From contig NZ_JAGPYQ010000001.1 in assembly GCF_018070025.1 (NCBI RefSeq), forward strand, positions 7,068,001 through 7,132,000: a stretch of 64,000 nt of DNA. The letters run 5' to 3'. Shown in pieces: positions 1 through 7,485 of this stretch. Both the position numbers and the translations under genes were made by a program. The notes beneath the pieces are model-generated. The model was not told where the DNA came from. It made no database searches and saw only the letters and a list, made by a program, of their open reading frames with translations. How positions within the stretch are numbered: position 1 is the first letter of the stretch; every line of letters starts with the position of its first letter. This stretch comes from Streptomyces liliiviolaceus (GTDB lineage Bacteria; Actinomycetota; Actinomycetes; Streptomycetales; Streptomycetaceae).

Positions 1-625
1 CGAGCGCGGCCTGGGGCAGCACGGCGGGCAGCAGATGGCGTACGGCGATCCGCAGTCTCGACGCGCCGCCGGAGAGCGCCGCGTCGATGTAGGGGCGGGA
101 GCGCAGGGACAGTACCTCGGCGCGGACGATCCGGGCGGTCGACAGCCAGTGGGTGAGGCCGACCGAGACCACCACGGGCCAGACGCCGGGGCGGAACATG
201 GCGACGATGAAGATGCCGAGCAGCAGGTGCGGGACGGACGAGAAGGTGTCGACCAGCCGCATGATGCCCCGGTCGGCCCAGCCGCCCAGTGCTCCGGCCG
301 TGGCGCCGACGGCCGTTCCGACGACGGTCGCCGTCAGGGCCGCCGTCACGCCGACGAGCAGGGAGACGCGCAGGCCGTGGACACAGCGCAGCAGCAGGTC
401 GCGGCCCACGTCGTCGGTCCCGAACGGGTGCGCCCAGGACGGTGGTTGGAGTTTCGCAGCCAAGTCGACGGCCTGCTGGTCGAGTTGGACGAGAGGCGGT
501 ACGAGCAGGACCGCGAGGACCGTCGCGGCGACGAGCGCCACGGAAACGCGTACCCCGAGGGCGCGGGTGGAGCGGTGGCGGGTGCCGTACGAGCGCCACT
601 TCGGCTCGACTGCCGTCTCAGCCAT
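1..625 (-). CDS. nikC: Nickel/peptide ABC transporter permease, NikC/DppC type (3' end missing)
   Basis: Inner-membrane permease of a nickel/oligopeptide importer; the reading frame runs off the left edge, so about 208 N-terminal residues are seen. After an N-terminal membrane segment comes the HPFGTDDVGRD motif typical of DppC/NikC permeases, several further membrane segments, and an EAA-type loop (IDAALSGGASRLRIAVRHLLP region) that contacts the ATPase. The ATG start has GGAG about ten bases upstream and lies 32 bases after the NikB-like stop, so the two are cotranscribed. Nickel rather than peptide specificity is inferred from the Nur-like site before the first gene. The ATPase genes would be expected just outside the window. 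Partial because of the window edge, not visibly broken. Confidence 0.85.
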   Translation of the reverse strand, partial: MAETAVEPKWRSYGTRHRSTRALGVRVSVALVAATVLAVLLVPPLVQLDQQAVDLAAKLQPPSWAHPFGTDDVGRDLLLRCVHGLRVSLLVGVTAALTATVVGTAVGATAGALGGWADRGIMRLVDTFSSVPHLLLGIFIVAMFRPGVWPVVVSVGLTHWLSTARIVRAEVLSLRSRPYIDAALSGGASRLRIAVRHLLPAVLPQAAL

Positions 626-657
626 GGGAGTCGGCTCCGGTCAGGAGAGTCGCGGGG

Positions 658-1650
658 TCACATTTCACTGAGTTCCACCCTCGTGTCGAAGAGTCCGTAG
701 AGCAGGTCCGCGAGCAGGTTGCCGGCCAGGACGGCGACAGTGGCCAGCGCGGTGAGGGCGGCGAGGAGCGGGAAGTCGACGGCGGTGGCCGCCTCCACCG
801 TGGCCGCCGCGATGCCCGGCCAGCTGAAGACGCTCTCCACCAACAGGGCGCCGGTGATGAGTTCGGGCAGCCGGGAGCCGATCAGGGTGAGGACCGGGAG
901 CAGTCCGGAGCGCAGGGCGTGGCCGAGCAGGACGGTGTGTTCGCTCAGGCCCCGGGCACGGGCGCCGCGTACCGGGTCCTCCGCCAGGGCGTCGGCGACA
1001 CCCTGGCGGACGTACAGGGTGAACCAGGGGAGTTGGGAGACCGCGAGGACTCCGGCGGGCAGCACGAGGTGGCTCGCCACCTGGGCGGCGGTGACCTGTT
1101 CGCTGGCGGTGTCGGTCAGGCCGCCCGCCGGCAGGAGGTCCAGCCGCAGGGCGAACAGCCAGATGGCGAGCAGGGCGGTCCAGAACACCGGGGCGGCCGA
1201 GAGGACGTAGGCGAGCGAGGTGACCGTGCGGTCGAGCCATCCGCCCTGGCGACGGGCGGCGAGCACTCCGAGCAGTGTGCCCGCCAGGACGGCCGCGGCG
1301 AACGCGACCGCGCACAACAGCGTGGACCACACGAGGCGTTCGCCGATCACCTCGGCCACCGGTTGGCGCATCACGCTGGACTGTCCGAGGTCGCCGGTGA
1401 GCGCGGAGGTCAGCCAGTCCCACCAGCGTTCGGCGAAGGGCCGGTCCGCACCGAGGTTGGTCCGCAGGCGGTCCAGGGTCTCCCGGTCGGCGCCGAGGGC
1501 GGCGGTGCCCGCGTAGGCCCGTACCGGGTCGAAGGGGGAGGCGGCGGCGATCGCGAACATGGCGAAGGTGACGACCAGCAGGACCGGGGCGGCGAACAGG
1601 GAGCGTCGCCCGGCCAGCCGGGCCATGGCTCCCCAGGGCGGTCGGCTCAC
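658..1650 (-). CDS. nikB: Nickel/peptide ABC transporter permease, NikB/DppB type
   Basis: First permease of the importer, about 330 residues, the usual length for the DppB family. An N-terminal membrane helix is followed by an extracytoplasmic loop (around LRTNLGADRPFAERWWDWL and TGDLGQSS) typical of DppB/NikB, then five hydrophobic segments and a C-terminal ATPase-contact region. The chosen GTG overlaps the stop of the upstream binding-protein gene as GTGA, implying translational coupling; an in-frame ATG at 1626 (MARLAGRR) is the alternative start. Family is clear; the nickel assignment rests on context. Confidence 0.85.
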   Translation of the reverse strand: MSRPPWGAMARLAGRRSLFAAPVLLVVTFAMFAIAAASPFDPVRAYAGTAALGADRETLDRLRTNLGADRPFAERWWDWLTSALTGDLGQSSVMRQPVAEVIGERLVWSTLLCAVAFAAAVLAGTLLGVLAARRQGGWLDRTVTSLAYVLSAAPVFWTALLAIWLFALRLDLLPAGGLTDTASEQVTAAQVASHLVLPAGVLAVSQLPWFTLYVRQGVADALAEDPVRGARARGLSEHTVLLGHALRSGLLPVLTLIGSRLPELITGALLVESVFSWPGIAAATVEAATAVDFPLLAALTALATVAVLAGNLLADLLYGLFDTRVELSEM

Positions 1651-3248
1651 CGCCCGGGCCGCCAGTCCTCGATGTTCCACCAGGGGCCGCCGGCGAATCC
1701 GTGCTCGTGCGGCTCCAGTTGCGTGGTCAGGCCCTGCCAGCGGCCGGCGAGGACGTAGACGTGGTCGATGTGGGTGAGGAAGGTGGAGCCGGGGTCCTTC
1801 ACCAACTCCCGCTGGAGCGTGTCGTACGCCGTTCTGCGCGTCGCCCCGTCCTGGCTGCGGCGGCCGGTGTCGAGGGCCTCGTCCACGGCCGGGTTGTCGT
1901 AGTGGCCCATGTTGTTGAAGCCGTTCCCGGCCAGCGAGGAGTGCAGGAGCGTGTAGAGGCCGAAGTCGGGGTCGCCGGTGCTGCCGCCGCCGGCGAGGAC
2001 CGCGTCGTCCTTCATCCGCGGCTCGATGACCTCCCAGGTGGCGCTCTCGGCCTTCACCTCGATACCGGCCTTCTTGGCGTCGGAGGCGTAGGCGAGGGCG
2101 TGGTCCTGGCGGACCTTGTCGCCGGAGGGGTAGAGGAGGGTGAAGGCGGCCCGCCGGCCGTTCCTGGTACGGACGCCGTCCGTGCCGGTCCGCCAGCCCG
2201 CCCGGTCCAGGATCCGGTCGGCCCCGTCCAGGTCCTGGGAGCGTTCGATGCCCTTCGCGAACCACGGGTCGTCGACGGGCAGCGGTCCGTACGCCGGGCG
2301 GCCCGCGCCGTCGAGGATCCCGGCCACCATGGCCTCGCGGTCCACGGCGGCGTCCAGGGCCCGGCGGATCGCCCGGTCGCCGGTGACCTCGTTCCCGGTG
2401 GGCAGGGTGACGGCGCGGAAGTCGTAGGACCTGGCCTCGTAGGTCCTGACGTCCTGGGACTTCCCGCCGCTGTCGTTCCTGTGGGCGGCGGCGAGGTCGG
2501 GCGGGAGGATCGCGCCGTCCAGGTCGCCGGAGCGCAGCCGGGTGGCGCGTACGTCGTCGTCCTCGACGACGGCCATGGTGACCGTCTTCACCTTCGGCGC
2601 CCCGCCCCAGTACCGGGGGTTGGCCTTGAGGACGAGCTTCTCGCCCTTGCTCCAGGCGGAGAGGACGTACGGGCCGGTGCCGATCGGCTCGGTGTTGAAG
2701 GAGCCGGTGTTGGGGTCCTGGCCGCCGGCCACGTGCTCGGGGACGACGGGCAGGACCGTGCGGCCCGCGAAGGGCGCGTAGGGGTACTTGAGCGTGAAGA
2801 CGACCTTGTCGTCGCCGTCCGCCCGCACCTCCTTGACGGCGTCCAGCTCGCTGCGGGAGCTGTTGTTGGTCCTCTTGTCGAGGACGGTCTCGTACGTGAA
2901 GACCACGTCGGCGGCGGTGAGCGGCTCGCCGTCGCTGAACTCGACCCCGTCGCGCAGGGTGTACGTGTAGGTCAGGCCGTCGTCGCCGACCTCGGGCAGT
3001 GCCTTCGCCAGCGCGGGCCCGAGCTTGAGGTCGGCGTCCCGGGCGAGCAGGCCGTCGAAGATCTTGGAGTTGCCGTCCTTGCCGTAGCCGAGCAGAGGGC
3101 TGAGGGTGTCCGGCTCCGAGGCCACCCCGATCACCACCGAGTCGGCCGACCCGCCACCGCCGGGCCCGTCACCGGGCGCCGAGCACGCGGCGGCCCCGCA
3201 GACCATCGCCGTGGCGACGACTGTGCCGCGTATCCATCGGGTCGTCAT
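1647..3248 (-). CDS. nikA: Nickel/peptide-binding lipoprotein, NikA/DppA (SBP_bac_5) family
   Basis: Extracytoplasmic substrate-binding lipoprotein of about 533 residues. The N-terminus has a basic start, a hydrophobic stretch and the lipobox AAAC (Cys about residue 22), so it should be membrane-tethered. SBP_bac_5 hallmarks are visible: an early GLLARD segment, TYTYTLRDGVEFSDGEPLTAADVVFT, and conserved C-terminal regions. The ATG at 3248 was chosen because AGGGG lies about eight bases upstream and the signal peptide begins there; the frame is open a further 63 bases upstream. First gene of the nik-like operon, coupled to the permease. A TTGCAC-N5-ATGCAA palindrome 32 bases upstream of the start suggests Nur control. 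A dipeptide binder remains possible. Confidence 0.85.
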   Translation of the reverse strand: MTTRWIRGTVVATAMVCGAAACSAPGDGPGGGGSADSVVIGVASEPDTLSPLLGYGKDGNSKIFDGLLARDADLKLGPALAKALPEVGDDGLTYTYTLRDGVEFSDGEPLTAADVVFTYETVLDKRTNNSSRSELDAVKEVRADGDDKVVFTLKYPYAPFAGRTVLPVVPEHVAGGQDPNTGSFNTEPIGTGPYVLSAWSKGEKLVLKANPRYWGGAPKVKTVTMAVVEDDDVRATRLRSGDLDGAILPPDLAAAHRNDSGGKSQDVRTYEARSYDFRAVTLPTGNEVTGDRAIRRALDAAVDREAMVAGILDGAGRPAYGPLPVDDPWFAKGIERSQDLDGADRILDRAGWRTGTDGVRTRNGRRAAFTLLYPSGDKVRQDHALAYASDAKKAGIEVKAESATWEVIEPRMKDDAVLAGGGSTGDPDFGLYTLLHSSLAGNGFNNMGHYDNPAVDEALDTGRRSQDGATRRTAYDTLQRELVKDPGSTFLTHIDHVYVLAGRWQGLTTQLEPHEHGFAGGPWWNIEDWRPGR

Positions 3249-3279
3249 GAACCCACCCCTTGTTGCCGTCATGATGCTC

Positions 3280-3296
3280 TTGCACATCACATGCAA
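3280..3296. promoter_or_regulatory. Candidate Nur box upstream of nikA-like gene
   Basis: TTGCAC-ATCAC-ATGCAA is an imperfect palindrome with 6-base arms and a 5-base spacer, AT-rich against the surrounding GC background. As I recall it, the Nur-box of S. coelicolor (nickel-responsive Fur-family repressor of sodF and nikABCDE) is TTGCAA-N5-TTGCAA; ten of twelve arm positions match. It lies 32 bases upstream of the nikA-like start, where an operator would be expected. Binding is inferred. Confidence 0.6.
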
Positions 3297-3449
3297 CAGG
3301 GGGATACCCAAGCCGATCGCACATCAGTCCACGACGTGCTCCGCCGGTGACCGGCCATGGGATGTGCCCGGGAGGGCGCCCGGCGGCGGGCGCGGAACGC
3401 GGGCCGCTTGTGCACGCCGTACCGCAGACACGTTCACCCTGGACGCGGG

Positions 3450-4793
3450 TCACATGGCCTGGACCGGATGACGGACGACCGCGTCGAAGAGATAGCCCTG
3501 GGTGTTGTGGACGGTGGTCTCCGGCTGCGTGCGGCCCGTGGTGTCGGTCGCACGGGCCAGGAGCGTGTACGTCCCCGGGGCCGCCGGACGCCAGTCGGCG
3601 GACCAGCGGACCCAGTCGGCGCGGCGCGGGGCGTCGTGCAGCCGGGCGCGCCGCCAGCTCGAACCGCCGTCGGTGCTCACCTCGACACGTGCCACGGCGC
3701 CCGCGCCCGACCAGGAGCGGCCGGTGAGACGGTGTTCGGCGGCGGCCTCCAGGCTTGCGTTCCACGGGAGTTCGAAGGCGGACTTCAGCGTCTGGCGGGT
3801 GAGCGGGGCGCTGCCTCCCGCCGGGTACGCGTCGCCGAACAGCCGGTAGAAGTCCGTGTTCCACGGGGAGTACAGCGGCTGGGCGGAGACCTCGATGTCA
3901 CCGACCCACTTGATCGACGCGATCCCGATCCAGGACGGCACGAGGACCCGTACGGGACCGCCGTGGTCCGGCGGGAGCGGCTCGCCGTTCATCTCGTACG
4001 CGAGCAGCACGTCGTCCAGGGCCTTCGACAGGGGCAGCGGGCGGCGGACGCGGCCGAGGTTCGTGCCGTCCGCCGTGACGTAGTCGGCGTCCAGGCCGCG
4101 GGGCATGACGTCCACGGCGCCGCGGCTCAGCCCGGCGCGGCGCAGCACCTCGGCGAGCCGTACCCCGCGCCAGCGGGCCACGCCGACCGCGCCCAGCGTC
4201 CACGCCGTGCCGGACACGGTCTGGCCCTGCTGTGTCGTGAAGAAGCTGCGGCCGTTGCCCGCGCACTCCACGAACGCGCTGCGGGTGGTGGCGGGCAGGC
4301 GCTTGAGGTCGTCGAGCGTGAACTCGGCGGACCCGCCGCCCACGAGGCCGTCCCCCCGGACGGTGACACTCCAGGCGTTCGCGTCCAGGACAGGGGTGGC
4401 GGTGTGGTTGCGGACGAAGAAGCGGTCCGTGGGGGTGTGGTGGCCGGTGCCCGCCAGTGCCTCGAACCTGGTCTCCGCGTTCGTACCGCGGGCGGTGAAC
4501 CAGGCGTCGGGAAGGGGTTTGACTATCCCGGGGACCGCGGCGGCCGTCGCGCGGTCGGTGGTCGCGGTGGCTGTTCGGGGCGCTGTTCCGGTGGCGGTCG
4601 CGGAAGCGGCCAGGGCCGGTGCGGCGAAACCGGTGGTGGCGGCGGTGGCTGTGCCGGCCAGTCCGGCGGCGGCCAGCAGACGCAGCATGTCGCGCCGCTC
4701 GATGCCGTCGGCCCGGGCTTCGCCCGTGAGCCACTGACGGAGTCTGCGACGGTCGTAGACGGACTCGTCGCTGTACGTACTGGTACGGGACAT
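3450..4793 (-). CDS. Tat-exported molybdopterin oxidoreductase, sulfite oxidase family
   Basis: About 447 residues. The N-terminus carries a twin-arginine signal (IERRDMLRLLAAAGLAG) followed by an Ala-rich cleavage region, so export with the cofactor bound is expected. The Moco domain includes FVECAGNGR, whose Cys is the expected molybdenum ligand of the SUOX family, then WRGVRLAEVLRRAGL and PPDHGGPVRVLVPSWIG. The C-terminus is the Mo-co dimerisation domain (VEVSTDGGSSWRRARL). The ATG at 4793 has AGGAG seven bases upstream. It is a single gene, convergent with nothing, followed by the nik operon on the same strand. No cytochrome partner is visible, so substrate and electron acceptor are unknown. 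The 170-base leader contains a short Cys-Cys ORF. Confidence 0.9.
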   Translation of the reverse strand: MSRTSTYSDESVYDRRRLRQWLTGEARADGIERRDMLRLLAAAGLAGTATAATTGFAAPALAASATATGTAPRTATATTDRATAAAVPGIVKPLPDAWFTARGTNAETRFEALAGTGHHTPTDRFFVRNHTATPVLDANAWSVTVRGDGLVGGGSAEFTLDDLKRLPATTRSAFVECAGNGRSFFTTQQGQTVSGTAWTLGAVGVARWRGVRLAEVLRRAGLSRGAVDVMPRGLDADYVTADGTNLGRVRRPLPLSKALDDVLLAYEMNGEPLPPDHGGPVRVLVPSWIGIASIKWVGDIEVSAQPLYSPWNTDFYRLFGDAYPAGGSAPLTRQTLKSAFELPWNASLEAAAEHRLTGRSWSGAGAVARVEVSTDGGSSWRRARLHDAPRRADWVRWSADWRPAAPGTYTLLARATDTTGRTQPETTVHNTQGYLFDAVVRHPVQAM

Positions 4794-4960
4794 GGGTGGG
4801 CTCCTGCCTGTCGGAGGTTCACGGGCACGGGTGGGGCGGGGGTGGGGTGGTCGCGGGCCGGCGGGTGCGGCGGGGCGCGCCGGGCCTACAGACCTGCGGG
4901 TGAGAGTGGGCCGCAGGGAGAGGAGTGCGGCCGGGAGCGCGCGTACGGGCTCGGTGAGGA

Positions 4961-5035
4961 TCAACAACAGCCGTGCGGCGTACGCACGCTGAACCGCGGG
5001 GCAGGGCGGCGCCGGCTGAGGATCATGGGCGCCAT
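4961..5035 (-). CDS. Candidate cysteine-ending leader peptide upstream of the sulfite-oxidase-family gene
   Basis: A 21-24 codon ORF begins at ATG 5035 (MAPMILSRRR) or ATG 5026 (MILSRRR) and ends with ...RTPHGCC followed by TGA. It lies about 170 bases upstream of, and on the same strand as, the molybdoenzyme gene. Short basic peptides ending in consecutive Cys codons are known in actinobacteria upstream of sulfur-metabolism genes, where stalling at Cys codons is thought to sense cysteine. No good ribosome-binding site precedes either ATG, so it may be leaderless. No function can be proved from sequence alone. Confidence 0.45.
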   Translation of the reverse strand: MAPMILSRRRPAPRFSVRTPHGCC

Positions 5036-5103
5036 GGTACGAGGCCGCGCGCCGGCTCGCCGGTGAATCGCGGGAGTCGTGCGCGCTCGGGAGTCGTACG
5101 CGC

Positions 5104-7485
5104 TCAGACGTCGGTCGGCGAGCCCAGGCCGGTGAGGGCGCCGACCGGATCCAGGTCGGGGGTGCCGCGGGGCCACCAGTCGTCATGGCCCGGTTCCGAC
5201 TCGTACGCGTACCAGAGGCCGTCGTGGCCCAGGCGGAGCTGTATGTGGCCGTGGGGGTGGGTGAGGTGGTTGTGCCAGGGCCGGAAGGCGGGGAAGTCGG
5301 CCGCGAGGAGGAGGGGGCGGGCCCGGTCGAAACGGCCCGCCGGAGGGTCCCAGGCCTCTTCCAGGACGGCGAGCCCTTCGAGCCCGCCCTGACGCCACGC
5401 GGCGACCGCGCGGGCCAGGTCTCCCGGGGTGCGCCGCGCGGCGGTGGCCAGGTCCGCGTAGAGGGCGCGGGTGGTGGCGGTGAGGCCGGAACCCGGGCGG
5501 GTGGCGGCGAGCCGGACGGCGTCCTGCCAGAGTGTCAGTTCGGCGAGGGGGTCGCGGCCGGTGGTGAGCAGGGCGTGCGCGCGTGCGGCCGCGTCCGTGG
5601 CCAACTGGTCCAGCGCGAACGGGTCGGGCCCGCCGGGCGAGGCCGGGTAGGCCGGGGGCTGTTCGGGATGCGCGGGCGGCGGCAGCGGGGCGGGCAGGGC
5701 CGCCAGAACGCGGCGCTCGACCGCCTCGCGGGCCGGGACCCCGGAAAGCGCCGGTTCCTCGGCGGCGCGGGCCGAGCGGGCGGCCAGGGTGGCGTTGCGG
5801 CGGGACAGTTCGTCCAGCAGTTCGCGCTCGCCCCGGCCGCGCAGCAGGAGGAGGACGAACGGGTCTTCGTCCAGCAGTCGCGCGGTCTGGTAGCAGAGGG
5901 CGGCCGCGTGCTTGCAGGGGTGGCCGGAGTCGGGGCAGCTGCAGCGCGGGACGAGGTCGCCGGGGCCGGGGAGCAGTTGCACCCCGCAGTCGGCGAGTGC
6001 CTGGGGCAGCTCCTTGTCGAGCAACGCGGCGATGTGGGCCGGGCGTTCGGCGGCGGTGTCGAGGAAACGCTCCCAGTCGTCGTCCGAGAGCGTACGCATC
6101 CGGATCTGGACGCGGTACGGCCGCGGACGGCTCCCGTGCACGTAGGCGAGCACGAGCCCCGGCGTGACCGTGACGGCGTCGACGTGCCCCTCCCCCGCGT
6201 ACGCCTTCCCCCGCCCGAGCCGGGCCGCGTCGAGCGCCATCTCCTCCAGCGCGGTGACCCACGCGTTCCCCCACCACGTCTCGGCGAATCCGCCGCCCTC
6301 AGGCCGCGCCCGCGCCGGTGGCGGGAACGTACGCCGCAGCTCACCGTCCCGGGCGGGAGCGGCCATGGAACGACCGGCCGCCGGGGCGCTGCGCTGTGCG
6401 GGGGCCGGGGTTTCGCCGGGGGTGGGCTCAGCATGGGGATGGGAGTGGGGGTGGGCATGGGGATGGGAGTGGGGGTGGGCATGGGAATGGGCGGCTTCGG
6501 AGGCGGGGGGTTCGGTGTCGGCACCGGTGCCGGCCACGGCATCTGCGTCGGCGTGCGTGCGCGCGGAGCCCGGCCCGGTGTCGGACTCGTCCGCCCGCTC
6601 CTCCCTCTCCAGCCGGGACGACAGATCGAGGCTGTTGCCCAGCATCTCGGCCAGTTCCCGGACATGGGCCGCCGCCTCGCGGCTGGGACCGGTGGGACGG
6701 GTCGGACGTGAGCCGGGAGCGATGGCCGCGGCGCCCCCGCGCCGCTTCCGGGACGCCCCGACTCCCTTGTCCTGCGCGGCCGTTCGCTCCCGCTCGGCCT
6801 GAACGCGCGCGGCACGCAACGCCTCCCGGGCCACGTCGCCGGGACGCGAGGTCTCGGAGGCGGCGTCGGGCCGGTCGGCCGCGGGCGGCGCGGAGGCCTC
6901 GTCGGGTGGCCCCGCCACCGTCACGTCAGGGACCCTCGTGGATGCCCCCGCCTCCGTAGCGTCTGAGCCCCGCGCGGGCGCCCCCGTCGCCGTCGCGTCG
7001 GAAGCCGGGCGCGAGCCACGCGCATCCGGCTGTACGCCGCCCTCGGAGCCCGGTGCTCCTCCCCCGCCGTCGGTCCCGTCCGCGCTGTCACCGCTGTGAC
7101 GGCCCACGGCTCGGCGGAGTGCCGCGCGGGCGGCGTCGCCCGGGCGGGGCCCGGCTGCCGCGGTCCCCTCGGGGGCCCGGCGCCGCGGCTCCACAGCTGC
7201 CGAGGGTGTTATCGAGGCCGGACCAGTACCCGGCGGCGCCTGTGGAGCCGTGGAGGACTCCCCCGAACCCGAACCCGAACCCGAACCCGAGTCCGCGTTC
7301 GCCTCGGCCCGGCGAGCTTCCCGCAGGGCCCGTCGGGCCGCGTCGGCAGGACGCGTCCCCTCGGCCGCCGGGCGGGAGCCGTGCGCCGAGGACGCCACGT
7401 CGTCGTGGTCGTGGACGTCGGCGTCGAAGTCGGCTTGAGGCGTCCCGTCGCCGTCCGTACCCGGCTGTTCCGTCGGAGACATCAT
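5104..7485 (-). CDS. SWIM zinc-finger protein with repetitive, His-rich N-terminal half
   Basis: About 793 residues. The SWIM motif CxCx6CxH is at residues 515-526 (C515, C517, C524, H526) and should bind zinc and nucleic acid or protein. The first ~370 residues are low-complexity (Gly/Ser/Pro/Glu). They hold three copies of RPxDxARxALRxA at about 45, 114 and 214, a possible helical segment around 265-297, and a His-rich tract of alternating H-P/A/S at about 333-351. The C-terminal third is Ala/Leu-rich and ends in a Trp/His-rich segment. The ATG at 7485 has GGAGG six bases upstream and overlaps the helicase stop (ATGA), so the pair is translationally coupled. SWIM proteins next to SNF2 ATPases are a known bacterial association; the cellular role is unknown. 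Confidence 0.85.
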   Translation of the reverse strand: MMSPTEQPGTDGDGTPQADFDADVHDHDDVASSAHGSRPAAEGTRPADAARRALREARRAEANADSGSGSGSGSGESSTAPQAPPGTGPASITPSAAVEPRRRAPEGTAAAGPRPGDAARAALRRAVGRHSGDSADGTDGGGGAPGSEGGVQPDARGSRPASDATATGAPARGSDATEAGASTRVPDVTVAGPPDEASAPPAADRPDAASETSRPGDVAREALRAARVQAERERTAAQDKGVGASRKRRGGAAAIAPGSRPTRPTGPSREAAAHVRELAEMLGNSLDLSSRLEREERADESDTGPGSARTHADADAVAGTGADTEPPASEAAHSHAHPHSHPHAHPHSHPHAEPTPGETPAPAQRSAPAAGRSMAAPARDGELRRTFPPPARARPEGGGFAETWWGNAWVTALEEMALDAARLGRGKAYAGEGHVDAVTVTPGLVLAYVHGSRPRPYRVQIRMRTLSDDDWERFLDTAAERPAHIAALLDKELPQALADCGVQLLPGPGDLVPRCSCPDSGHPCKHAAALCYQTARLLDEDPFVLLLLRGRGERELLDELSRRNATLAARSARAAEEPALSGVPAREAVERRVLAALPAPLPPPAHPEQPPAYPASPGGPDPFALDQLATDAAARAHALLTTGRDPLAELTLWQDAVRLAATRPGSGLTATTRALYADLATAARRTPGDLARAVAAWRQGGLEGLAVLEEAWDPPAGRFDRARPLLLAADFPAFRPWHNHLTHPHGHIQLRLGHDGLWYAYESEPGHDDWWPRGTPDLDPVGALTGLGSPTDV

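Noticed and set aside
289..1758. Long + strand open frame (489 codons) opposite the nik-like permeases
   Set aside because: It is antisense to two well-supported transporter genes and its Arg/Gly/Pro-rich product has no domain; high GC3 makes such shadows common.
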